The notes under the pieces were generated by a model. The model saw only the letters and a program-made list of their open reading frames with translations, made no database searches and was not told the DNA's origin. Positions 55,710 to 64,000 of a stretch of 64,000 nt of DNA are shown here, in pieces. Numbering within the stretch: the stretch's first letter is position 1; the number at the start of each line of letters is the position of its first letter. Source of the stretch: Mycoplasmopsis gallinacea (GTDB lineage Bacteria > Bacillota_I > Bacilli_A > Mycoplasmatales > Metamycoplasmataceae); assembly GCF_900660495.1 (NCBI RefSeq), contig NZ_LR214950.1, forward strand, positions 186,001-250,000. Reading direction: 5' to 3'. The position numbers and the translations under genes were made by a program.

Positions 55710-56684
55710 ATGGCCGAATTAACTTTAAAAAAAGCTGTAGGGGATGCGTTAACAATCGCAGCAGCAAATAAAACTGGTGGGGAGATGTTAAAACTTGAAG
55801 AGATTGTAAGGGCGCACCTTATTTCTGTTGCTGCAGATAAATCTCTTTTTAACGAATTAACAAAAGGAACCACCACACTGGAAGCATCACCATATGCTAT
55901 CACAGTTTCAAAATTACAAGGTAGCAAGTGAACAGAAAAAACCGGAGTAGGTGCTGGAACCGCTGATAAGTTTAGAATTTCGAAACCACTTACAATTAAT
56001 TTTAATAAACCTATTTATTCACATGAAGCAATTACAGCATTTGAGCAAAGTCTTGGAATGCCTGAGGTATTAACACCTAAATTAACTAAAATGCTTCAAG
56101 AGTTTCAAAGAATGTACGAGAGAACAAGTTTTAACAACTTAGAAAATAAAATAATTGCAGATAATAAACAAGTTAATTTCAATACTTCAACAAAAACAGC
56201 AAAAGAAATTTACGAGAAAATTGTAGAAGAAGCAACAAAATTAACCGAGACAATTGACTTAGAGCAAGGGATTGACTTAATCGATAGAGAGCAAATTGTT
56301 GTCTTTGTTAAGCCTGCAGTATTCGATAAAATCGCTACTATGGGACTAGTTGGTGATAGAGTAACAGAAACATTAGCAGGGGGACAGTACTCAATCGTGC
56401 AGCTTGGGGGTTATAAAGTATTTTCAAATCCTTTCCTTTCACAGTTTGACATCGTTATTTCTGTTAACTTTTTAGCAGCAGGAGCAGAGAGAGTAATTGC
56501 TGCAAACGTCGAAAGAATTGCGCCAAGCAATGATATGTCTGTTTATTTCGAAGGTGCTTTCGCTACTGGTATTCTTTGAGATAACTTAAGTGTTGGAATT
56601 GCTAATGGAACCAAAACAAAACAAAAAGAAAACGAAATAGTTCAACCAAAACCGGAAGCAGAAAGAATTAAAACTTCTATTTAA
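55710..56684 (+). CDS. Major capsid-like protein
   Basis: 324 aa. N-terminal helical arm (MAELTLKKAVGDALTIAA), then LLSVAADKSLF-type helix, and a body with the strand-turn pattern of HK97-like shells (IVVFVKPAVFDKIATMG, GGQYSIVQLGGYKVF, FEGAFATGILWDN). The N-terminal arm also resembles capsid-fibre interface regions; no cysteine. AAAGGAG 8 nt before the ATG is the best ribosome site of the module, as expected for the most abundant product. Stop and next start overlap as TAATG. Confidence 0.75.
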
Positions 56685-58015
56685 TGTTATTAGTTGAAGC
56701 TAATCCGCTTCTCTATCCCATTCAGAAACTAGATACAGCGAAAGAAAGTAGCCCATTTTGGAACTTTTTAAAAAGAGCTGTATCTTTTATTATCGACATA
56801 GTGGTAGAGATTGCGGCAGATAGTATAGCCATTTTAACCGCTACCGGTGCGGCAGGTCGTTTCCTTATTAAAGGAGCTGCTCACTTTGTTAAGAACATTG
56901 CTACAAGCTTAATTCAAAACGGTGAAATTAATTGAAAAACCGTTTTAATGAGCACAGCAATGGACGCGCTTCTTTTTGCTCGTTTTAATATTTCGAAATT
57001 AGCTAAAAAAGGAACGGGAGTAGCGTCAAAGATAGCAAGCAAAATAATGAAAGGAATAGAGAAAGGGAAGCAAGTCAAAAAACTTTATAACTTTTTAAAA
57101 AAGGGGTTAGTCGACAAAGTGGAAGACATAGCAAAAGAATTAGCAGGAAAGAGCTTTATCAAAAATTCTCGTTTTCTTTCTTTTGTATTTAATAAAAAGC
57201 TCGTCGATAATTCTTTTAAATATGGGAAGCTTGCTTTCGAAGCAATTAAAAACCCTTTATCTTTAATTGCAAAAGGTCAAGCGTTTTTAATGAGAAAAGC
57301 AAAAGAGAAAGCTCAAAGGACATTCCAAAAAGCGCAGTACGCTTATTTCAATAAGTTAATTAATTTACAAATTAAAAAAGGTAAATTAAATCAACAAACG
57401 AAAAAATATTGATTAAGAGCAATGCGCCAAGAAAATAAGGGACAGCTCTATTTTAATTCAAAATGGTTATCAGGGGTAAGGGTCTATAATGAAGAATATT
57501 GAGACCAAACCGGTGGAGATATTTCTTTTATGCTTTATTTTAAAACTGACGCAACAGGTGGAAGAACTATACCAGGTAAAAAGCGTCCTTTAATTCCTGG
57601 TAAAAGACCGCTAGAATTAAGACTTCCACTGCAGACCTTTTTAAACTTTATTAAAGCACAAAGTCCGGGGAGATTTTACCTTGATAACATCGCTTGGGGT
57701 TGAATAAAGGGTAAGGGTGTTAGAAACTTAAAAGACGGGTTATTTTATAAGGATTTAGAAAGTTTAACACTTTCAAAAGATTTCGAGCGTTTCCGTTTAG
57801 AGTATGAAGATTTTAACGAGCAGGAACTAGCAGAAGAATTATTTTTAAATAATAAATATACGAAAAAACATAGAACCAATAAAGATCAATTCAATCTCGC
57901 AGTCTTTAAGACAGATAGCAATCATTACGTTGTAAAACCTGTCTACGGGACAAACAATTTTAAAAACTCCCTTTTTACAAGTAAGAGAGTTAAGAAATTA
58001 AAACCAAAAAACTAA
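56684..58015 (+). CDS. Phage structural or internal protein, basic
   Basis: 443 aa. A hydrophobic Ala/Ile-rich stretch at about 25-60 (IVVEIAADSIAILTATGAAG) is followed by a Lys-rich region (about 100-235; KIASKIMKGIEKGKQVKKL, RKAKEKAQRTFQKAQ) and a beta-rich C-terminal part with KRPLIPGKRPLELRLP. A membrane-active N-terminus with a basic body would suit a DNA-ejection or internal head protein, which is inference. Translationally coupled to the capsid gene. Confidence 0.65.
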
Positions 58016-58027
58016 AGGAGCAAATAA

Positions 58028-59416
58028 ATGACTTACGAACAAATAAGCAAAGTGCTAGGGGTAAGCTTAACGGATTACAATAGACAAAACAATAGTTTAA
58101 TTGGAAATTTTAAAGTTTCGAACCTTTTAGCTAAATTAACTGGTTCAATAGATGAAGAGCTTAATTTTAAAAAAATGGTTCAAAACATTTTCGAAACTTG
58201 CGACGCTTTAATTAATCAAAAAGCTAGCGTCATTTTCGAACGTTTAGAATTTCATAAAGATAATATAACTGATTTAGTAGGTGCTAAACGTTTAGATTTA
58301 TTAAAGAACTGTATTTATAACGAAATAGCTTTTCGTATTTCTACAAATCAATATCCAGAGACTATCAATAGCGTTAACCTTTTAAGTAGTAGCGTTAACG
58401 TTTATGGGGATGTAAGAAGTTTCGGATTTGCTGACTCATTTTTAAACCCAGTAGCGCAAAGAATATTAATTAATTGTAATTTTGAAAATATAGAAGCGGA
58501 AATAAATGACTATCTAAATAATATAAGTGTAGTAGGTAAAGAAGAATTTACGCAAAAGATTTCCGAACTTTCTACCTATATCAATTCATTAAATGAAGAG
58601 CGTAAGCAATCAATTTTAAAACTGCACGCTCTTTTACAACACGAGCGGAATTTATGAACTGATGCAATTAAGCAAAATACTTTTGATTTAAATCGTCGGC
58701 TTGTAATGGTTGAATTACCACTAATGAACATTCAAAACGTTTTAAATAACCAAAAAGAAACAACCGAAAACATAAAAAGCGATTTAGAAAGCGCAAAAAG
58801 CACCCTTTTAAGCGTCGAAACTAAACAAAGGGAACAAATCACCCAGGGACTGGAAAACGTTAAAAATGACCTATTAGAAAAGCAAACAGCAATAAACACA
58901 GCACAAGAGACATCAAACCAAGCAAAAGAGAAAGCTCTAGAAGTTGCGACGAATTTAGGGAAAACGGATAAAAGGGTTTTAGCACTTGAAAACTCATTAC
59001 AAGAAAAAGCAGAATACCAAGACATACAAGACATTAATACCAATTTGGCAGAAATTCAAGCAAGAATGAACCAACTTGAAAACAGAGAACCATCACCAGG
59101 GGGAGTACCCCAAGAAAACCCGCAAATTCAAAACAACACAAATGAAATACAAAGAGTGGCAACCAACCTTGGAAAAACCAACAAAAGAGTTTTGGAAATT
59201 GAAAATTTAAATCTTACAACAACCCTTGACACAATTAAAGAAGACCTTAATTTGCTTTCAGGTCTTGTAATGAAATTCATCAATAAAGGACTTATACCTG
59301 CTCCAACAAAATTTAAAGAAATTACGAACTTTTCAAATGAGACTTATACTGAAATCAACACCAAACACCCAAGACCTTATAATTGAACAGAATTTGGACT
59401 TAAAAAGGATAGATAA
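58028..59416 (+). CDS. Phage coiled-coil protein, fibre-like
   Basis: 462 aa. N-terminal 200 residues are globular and helical (FGFADSFLNPVAQRI). From about 225 to 400 it is almost pure coiled coil (LEKQTAINTAQETSNQAKEK). The unit VATNLGKT(D/N)KRVL occurs twice (about 310 and 378), a short internal repeat. A small C-terminal cap follows. This fits a trimeric tail fibre or vertex spike for host binding. AAAGGAG before the ATG. TAATG joins it to the next gene. Confidence 0.7.
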
Positions 59417-59778
59417 TGGAAACAGTTTACTCACTTTTAGCAAATGGCGGGGTTGGTTCATTAATTGTTGTTTTGTTTTTTACTATTAAATGAATAATAA
59501 ATAAAAAAGGAGGTAAGACAATCAAAACAGAGACAAATCAAGGAAATATCACAATCACAAACCAAAGCAAGCAAGACGATGTAAATGCGTTAATTATCAA
59601 AATGCTCGAAAACCAAGAAGAGAAATTGGACAATATGAACAAGGAGATAAATAAAAATATCGAAGACACTAAAAAACTTTCTAAAGCGTTTTCGATTTAT
59701 GTCCGTCATAATGGAGCAAAACCAGAAATTAAGCAAGTAATTAGCTCATTACTAGATCAAGAAAATAAGGAGCAGTAA
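59416..59778 (+). CDS. Holin-like single-helix membrane protein
   Basis: 120 aa. One N-terminal transmembrane helix (about 5-25, GVGSLIVVLFFTIKWII) and a charged C-terminal helix. The layout is that of BhlA/UviB-type holin-like proteins. Its position at the end of the structural genes fits. No endolysin gene is seen anywhere near, as expected for a host without peptidoglycan. The role is inference. Confidence 0.55.
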
Positions 59779-59779
59779 A

Positions 59780-60007
59780 ATGGGATTTATTAACTTTTTG
59801 AAAAAAGCATTCGAAAAACTTAAATGAGTTTTTGCTCAAACAGTTAAAGGGACTTTAAAATGCTTTTTAAATATTCAATTAAACCAAGAGCAATACGATT
59901 TATTAAAACAAGTTTTCGAAAAGCATAAAAAGATTTTCGAACCTGTTCAATTACCAGAACCTAAACAAAAAAGTTTAGAAAATGAAGAAACTAACTTAGA
60001 AGTTTAA
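59780..60007 (+). CDS. Small phage protein with amphipathic N-terminal helix
   Basis: 75 aa. Residues 1-27 form an amphipathic cationic helix (MGFINFLKKAFEKLKWVFAQ), a composition typical of membrane-active peptides, followed by a polar, Lys/Glu-rich tail. It starts 1 nt after the holin-like gene. A role in membrane disruption at release is possible; alternatively a virion-associated peptide. It is the last gene of the rightward module. Confidence 0.6.
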
Positions 60008-60038
60008 AACATTCATAAGTTAAAAATATGTATTTAAA

Positions 60039-60070
60039 AAAGAACCGCCATTATGGTGGTTCTTTAAATT
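60039..60070 (+). terminator. Terminator of the rightward phage module
   Basis: Stem AAGAACCGCCA / TGGTGGTTCTT followed by TAAATTTT. The 170 bp between this and the next hairpin hold no convincing gene. Confidence 0.8.
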
Positions 60071-60241
60071 TTAGAATTTTTGGTATTGACTAACTAAGAA
60101 GTATAAGTATTTACCTTTGTAGAAATTGTATGAAAAATCTAATTATATTAACATCTGCAAAAATGAAGATTTAATGATTTCTAATCTTAAAAAGAAGAAA
60201 AGACGTAATAAAAAACAAAAAACGTGTTTTATAAATTAGTG

Positions 60242-60272
60242 TTTTTGGTAGTTATTTAATAACTACCAAAAA
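60242..60272. terminator. Bidirectional terminator between converging phage modules
   Basis: Perfect palindrome: GGTAGTTATT and AATAACTACC around a single T, flanked by TTTTT and AAAAA. It serves the leftward module, whose last stop is 13 bp away, and backs up the rightward one. Confidence 0.85.
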
Positions 60273-60284
60273 TATTGTACCACA

Positions 60285-60776
60285 TTAATATTCGATATTA
60301 TAAATATTTCACTTATAAGCTCTCGTATTTTCAACTGGTACCATTAATCAGGCAATTGCTTTATGTTTTTTTGCGCTACTTGTTAAATGTGCTTTATCTT
60401 CTTCCTTAAAGCTGTATCAAGTAGGTTTAACCTGAATAAAAATTTTTTTGCTTGTCTCTTTGTCTATTGCTATTAAATCAGCTTTATAAACTGTATCAAT
60501 AAAAGCATTTGTCTCATATACTTTATAACCTTCATTTTTTAAAAAGTTAAGTGCTCTTTTTTCTCTTATGTAGTTTCAAAATCCAAACTCTAGAATTATT
60601 TTTTCCATTTCTCGCAATTTACTCTCATCTAATTTATTTGCTTTTAAATATTCCAAAGCTTCTTTTTTCCAATCTTCATAAACATAACTTCGAAATTGAT
60701 AATAATTTTTAAAATCTTTATCTCATAAAATTTTCTTAATGTCTATTTTTCAATATGTAAGTCCTGGGAGTTTCAT
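60285..60776 (-). CDS. PD-(D/E)XK nuclease-like phage protein
   Basis: 163 aa with TGA Trp codons. After a helical N-terminus, the segment YKADLIAID then KKIFIQVKP has the acidic and Q-x-K residues of the PD-(D/E)XK nuclease core (Asp about 117, Gln-Val-Lys about 133-135). Such folds occur in restriction enzymes, resolvases and RecB-type nucleases. As the last gene of a module with a methyltransferase-like gene it could be a restriction partner or a recombination nuclease. It overlaps the preceding gene by 34 bp. Confidence 0.6.
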
Positions 60777-61024
60777 TTTTCTTCTTCCTTTGCTCAAGTT
60801 GATTTAAATAAAAGCTCCATTTTTTGAATTCCAATTACGTCAATTAATTCCTCGTATTTCCTTTTTTGTGTTATTGATTGAAATAACGCTGTTTTTGCTA
60901 GGTCTTTTCATTGGGTGGAATATTTGTACCCCTTACCCTTTTTCGTGCGTAAAAACCCCGTTTCTATTTCTTTAAAGTAGGTAATCAATAAAAGTGTTAT
61001 GCTTTTGCTTTGTATTCTGTTCAT
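60743..61024 (-). CDS. Hypothetical phage protein
   Basis: 93 aa, basic, helical, with two TGA Trp codons beyond STQWKDLAKTA. RTKKGKGYKYS at about 24-34 looks nucleic-acid-binding. It overlaps both neighbours (28 and 34 bp), which supports translation but leaves a weak ribosome site. No family recognised. Confidence 0.55.
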
Positions 61025-61374
61025 TCTGGGGTCATTTCTGTGATTTTTATTTGGACAGGGAATTTTCAAAAATTATTATTAAGCGCCATTCCTTGGTACC
61101 TAGCATAGAGCAAAGGGTGATCCTTAACTCTATAAGGTTTTCATTTTTTTATTATTTGTATTACTTGTAGGTCATAGCTTGTATTGGATTTTCATTTTTG
61201 GTCTTTTAAAAAACAAATAAAAGAACAATAAGGGACAAGATAATTATCAAAGTTTTTTATATCTACAAGAAACCCGAATTCTTTAAAGTTTTCATCACTT
61301 TGAAACATTTTAAACCTGTGCTCTCTAGAATAGCACATTCATATCAAATCTTTTTCTTGGTCTTGGTTATTCAT
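60997..61374 (-). CDS. Hypothetical phage protein
   Basis: 125 aa with six TGA Trp codons. Soluble, with FLVDIKNFDNYLVPY, and DHPLLYARYQGMAL followed by WKFPVQIKITEMTPEW; no motif recognised. It starts 8 bp inside the methyltransferase-like gene and ends 28 bp inside the next. Confidence 0.6.
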
Positions 61375-62095
61375 TTTTTAAATCCTTTTCAAATTGTAAG
61401 ATTATGTCTTTGATTAATTGCTTTGGTATGTTGCTTCTTTCTTTACGTGAAAAAGTGTTAAGGTTCTTTCCTTTTTCTTTGTTTTTCTCTCACTTTAAAG
61501 ATAATTCGCAATTAGATAAAAAGATAGTGGGTTTATTAGAAAAATCACTATCGTAATTGCTGTACATTGTTTTATTACTAAAATGCTTATTTTTAAAATT
61601 AAAGAAATCTAAAACTTTTCAAATGTTGCTCCCGTAAGGGTTTTCAATTGCAAAGTATTTAGGTTTATAATGCTTTATTATTTCGATAGTAGAAAGAGCA
61701 GTAGCAAAACCATTTAAAAATAATTTTGCTTTTGCTACGGGGTCTCTTCTTTTGTTTTTGCTTGTTGCTTCATTATGCTTCTCGTAAAAGTTAAAGGTCT
61801 TAAATTGAAAACTTGCTTTATCGTTTTCTATGTTAATGCTATCTACGAATATGGTATTCGTGTCCGCTTTGCTTCAACTGTTACACGGTGGGGATGCTAG
61901 AATGATGTCCGGTTTAGGCAATTTATTTAATTGATTAAAAAGGTCATTATTTAAAATGGATAAATTTATTTGGTGGTAATTGCTTTCACTTTTCTTATTT
62001 ATTCCAATGCTATAAACTTCATAGTCATTCTTTAAACTTTCATAATAGCATCTATTAGCATCGTCAAAAAGTCCCCAAATAACTAACTTACTCAT
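61367..62095 (-). CDS. Phage DNA cytosine methyltransferase-like protein
   Basis: 242 aa, TGA Trp codons. N-terminal VIWGLFDDANRCYYESLKND is a Rossmann start. PDIILASPPCNSWSKAD carries the catalytic Pro-Cys of C5-methyltransferase motif IV (Cys about 72), and KYFAIENPYGSNIW matches motif VI (E-N). The FGG motif I is not clear, motif VIII (QRR) is not seen, and the protein is shorter than the usual 300-400 aa, so a divergent or minimal enzyme. It would mark phage DNA against host restriction. Confidence 0.65.
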
Positions 62096-62378
62096 TTGGT
62101 ACTCCTTGCTCTCTTAAATACACTTTATTAGAATTTAAATGAGTTATCTCTTTAACCATTTTTCACGCAAAGACTGTCTGCATTTTGTTTTTATCTCATC
62201 TAAAAGGGATAAGCATATACCTTGCGATAATATCAGAGTATGGAAGGTCTGTGGTAGTCTCTACCAAAAAACCTTCTTTTTCTTCTCCGTCTCAGAACTT
62301 GACTTTTATCGCTTCAAAAATAAAATCCAAAAAGTCTTTTTCATTTATTAAATTTTTGTTTTCTTTTAGTCTTCTCAT
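62088..62378 (-). CDS. Hypothetical phage protein
   Basis: 96 aa with TGA Trp codons (VKFWDGEE, FRWDKNK, FAWKMVK). Contains LPYSDIIARYMLIPFRWDKNKMQ, which is helical. No family recognised. It overlaps the methyltransferase-like gene by 8 bp and the gene before it by 13 bp. Confidence 0.55.
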
Positions 62379-62665
62379 TGTATGTCCTTTCCGTCCAAAT
62401 AACACCCGTGCATTAAATAAATTTTTTTAACGTTCTTTTTTGTGAGTCAGGTTTTTCGAGTTTCTGAGTTAGATGATAATAAAACTCAAATTCTTTTCCT
62501 TGCATCTAGTTCTCACTCCGGAACTAATCGACCTTCTACAATAGTCCCGTCAAATGATTCAATTTTTAAAAAGTCGTGAGCGAAAGCTATTAAGTTATAT
62601 TTAATTCCCTTTTTAAAATTAAGGCATTCAGTAAGGTGCTTAGCTACGGGTCTAGTTTCTTTCAT
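62366..62665 (-). CDS. Hypothetical phage protein
   Basis: 99 aa with TGA Trp codons. KYNLIAFAHDFLKIESFDG, VEGRLVPEWELDARKRIW: alternating short strands suggest a small beta barrel, DNA-binding by analogy only. The upstream frame that ends inside its 5' end is cut by the IS. Confidence 0.55.
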
Positions 62666-62684
62666 TTTTTAGTCCCATTTCTTT
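62652..62684 (-). pseudogene. 3' remnant of a phage gene cut by the second IS
   Basis: Only the last ten codons (KEMGLKNERN) and TAG remain in frame between the IS end and the next gene. The body of the gene is on the far side of the IS, outside the window, or lost. Confidence 0.5.
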
Positions 62685-62796
62685 CCTGAGTTTCCAAGTT
62701 GAGCCTATTTTTTAGGCTTATTTTTTATACATATATCAAAGATATATGACCTAAAGAAAAAAATGTTTTTTTACTTACATTACACACATAAAATGA

Positions 62797-62802
62797 TATA
62801 AT
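62797..62802 (+). promoter_or_regulatory. -10 box of the IS transposase, copy 2
   Basis: TATAAT with 6 nt to the ATG and no ribosome site; the same box lies at 33504-33509 on the minus strand in copy 1. Confidence 0.55.
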
Positions 62803-62808
62803 AAGAGC

Positions 62809-64000
62809 ATGAGTTACAGTTTATGCAAGAAAAAACAAAATGGAAAATATTATTTAGTTTTAGCTATTTCTAAAGGTTTTAAAAAAGGTTATGGAAATCA
62901 GGTTGGTCTAGGATACTGAGAAGATATCAAAGAAAAGTATGGATTATCTTCAATTGAAGATATGAAAGAAATAGCAAAAAAAGTAGATACATCTTTAGAT
63001 AAAGCTATTGCAAAAGAAGAATTTTTTAAATTATTAAAACCCACTTCTGTAAAAACAAGTATCCAAAATATTGGAGTTGATTTAATTTATAAAGTTATTA
63101 AAGAATTAGATTTATTTTCAGTATTGCCAAAAAGTAAACATAAATCGTTAGAAGAGGTTTTGGAATTTTTCATAGCAACTAGAATTATCCTTCCAAGAAG
63201 CTATATGTCACAATATAAAAATAAAAGCGATTTTATAAATGATATTAATGTTAAAAAATCATCAATATATAACTATCTTGATGTTATTTTTGAAAATAAG
63301 AACTCTGTTTTAGTCAATTTATTTCAAAAAATAAATGAATTTACAAATCGCAATAATAAAGTTATTCACTTCGATAACACAACAGTTTATTTTGAAAGCT
63401 TTACAAGAGAAGGGATGAGAAAAAACGGTTTTTCAAAAGACGGAAAACACAATGAAGATCAAGTAGTCATAGCAATGGCTGTAGACGAAAACGGAATACC
63501 AATACACTATAAAGTTTTCCCAGGTAACACGGCTGATGGTAAAACAATGTTATCCTTCGTTTTAGAACTTCAATCAATCTATAAAATAAAGGATATTACA
63601 ATAGTTGCAGATCGTGGAATAAATAACAACGCAAACTTACGTTTCCTAGAACAAAAAGGAATTAAATATATATTCCAAAAAAGATTAGATACATTAAGTA
63701 TTGGGATGAAAAAATTCATTCTTGAAGACAAACATTATGTTTTTAGAGATGAAATGTTTTGAAAAGAACAAATTGTTGAATCTGTTTGAAATAAAAATAG
63801 ATTTAATGGTAAATACAGAAAATGATGTGTGTTTTTCAGTCCTGGGAAAAAGACTTTAGATAAATTAAAAAGAAATAATTTTATTGATAAATTGAATAAG
63901 AAAACTGTAAATGGAGAACTGCCACTTAGTTCTTTAGTTCCAGAATATAAAAAGAAATATATGGACATTGATGGCAAAACAGTGGGTAAATTAAATTGAG
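62809..64000 (+). CDS. IS1634-family transposase, copy 2 (3' end outside window)
   Basis: 397 codons visible of an expected 542. Identical to copy 1 over the part that can be compared, including catalytic Asp 189 (HFDNTTV) and Asp 268 (VADRGIN); the Glu of the triad lies past the window end. The identity of the two copies points to recent transposition and makes homologous recombination between them likely. Confidence 0.93.

Larger units (their letters stand above)
49440..62684. mobile_element. Mycoplasma prophage (about 13.2 kb visible)
   Basis: A tightly packed block of ten rightward genes (helicase, packaging, capsid, holin-like) to 60007, then leftward genes from 62684 to 60285. The two modules converge on back-to-back terminators at 60039-60272. 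Codon choice is distinct: Trp is often TGG here (8 TGG against about 10 TGA in the terminase, portal-like and 443-aa genes), and C-ending codons are common, while core genes use TGA almost only. Integrase and attachment sites are not visible; the right side is cut by the second IS. Confidence 0.85.
62685..64000 (+). mobile_element. IS1634-family insertion sequence, copy 2 (runs off window)
   Basis: Begins with the same inverted repeat CCTGAGTTTCCAAGTTGAG and then the same bases as the right end of copy 1. By comparison with copy 1 (1,844 bp) it should end about 530 bp past the window. It lies in the opposite orientation to copy 1. Whether it has its own direct repeats cannot be seen here. Confidence 0.92.

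Noticed and set aside
60174-60239. 21-codon Lys/Arg-rich ORF between the two phage terminators
   Set aside because: No ribosome site, lies between terminators, and A-rich sequence gives Lys codons by chance.

Overview
The window is chromosome of a wall-less mollicute (Mycoplasma group). UGA is read as tryptophan throughout: nearly every gene is intact only if in-frame TGA is a sense codon, and conserved tryptophans fall at those TGAs. The sequence is very AT-rich, genes are short-spaced or overlapping, and the content (PTS sugar uptake, salvage kinases, variable surface protein genes, an IS1634-like IS) fits the hominis-type mycoplasmas. I cannot name the species from sequence alone.

Layout. 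1-31.7 kb is ordinary core genome. It holds the 3' end of an unknown gene; a PTS IIB-IIA protein; a minus-strand cluster (glycosyltransferase-like, RDD, pcrA, anchored protein); degV; a minus-strand operon joining a small membrane protein, the c-di-AMP synthase cdaA, mgtE, two small genes, pgsA and a 90-aa membrane protein; a Nudix hydrolase facing two tandem deoxynucleoside kinases; a long minus-strand cluster mnmA-alaS-ruvX-(methyltransferase-like)-greA-third kinase-hpt-membrane protein; a PHP phosphatase; rpiR facing a PTS IICB gene; rplJ-rplL behind an L10-type leader; rpsF-ssb-rpsR; and topA.

31.7-64 kb is accessory. Two copies of one IS1634-type IS (1,844 bp; the second is cut by the window end) lie in opposite orientation about 29 kb apart. 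The first copy sits between perfect 30-bp direct repeats, as expected for long target duplications. Between the copies are a decayed surface-protein gene preceded by an A16 tract; one 14.8-kb open frame (4,918 aa) for a giant surface protein with about 22 lipoprotein-17-type repeats, FIVAR/GA-like helical modules and a C-terminal membrane anchor; an (AT)17 tract inside a short leaderless ORF; and a compact prophage of about 13 kb. The prophage has a rightward module (DnaB-type helicase, large terminase, portal-like, virion protein, scaffold-like, major capsid-like, two structural candidates, holin-like, small amphipathic protein) and a leftward module (cytosine-methyltransferase-like, PD-(D/E)XK nuclease-like and small unknown genes). 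The second IS cuts the first visible gene of the leftward module. No integrase is in view.

Regulation. Several genes start 6-7 nt after a TATAAT-like box, so leaderless transcripts are probable (Nudix gene, degV, rpiR, topA, IS transposases, the (AT)17 ORF). Many genes in operons are coupled through TAATG or longer overlaps. No tRNA, rRNA or CRISPR array was seen.
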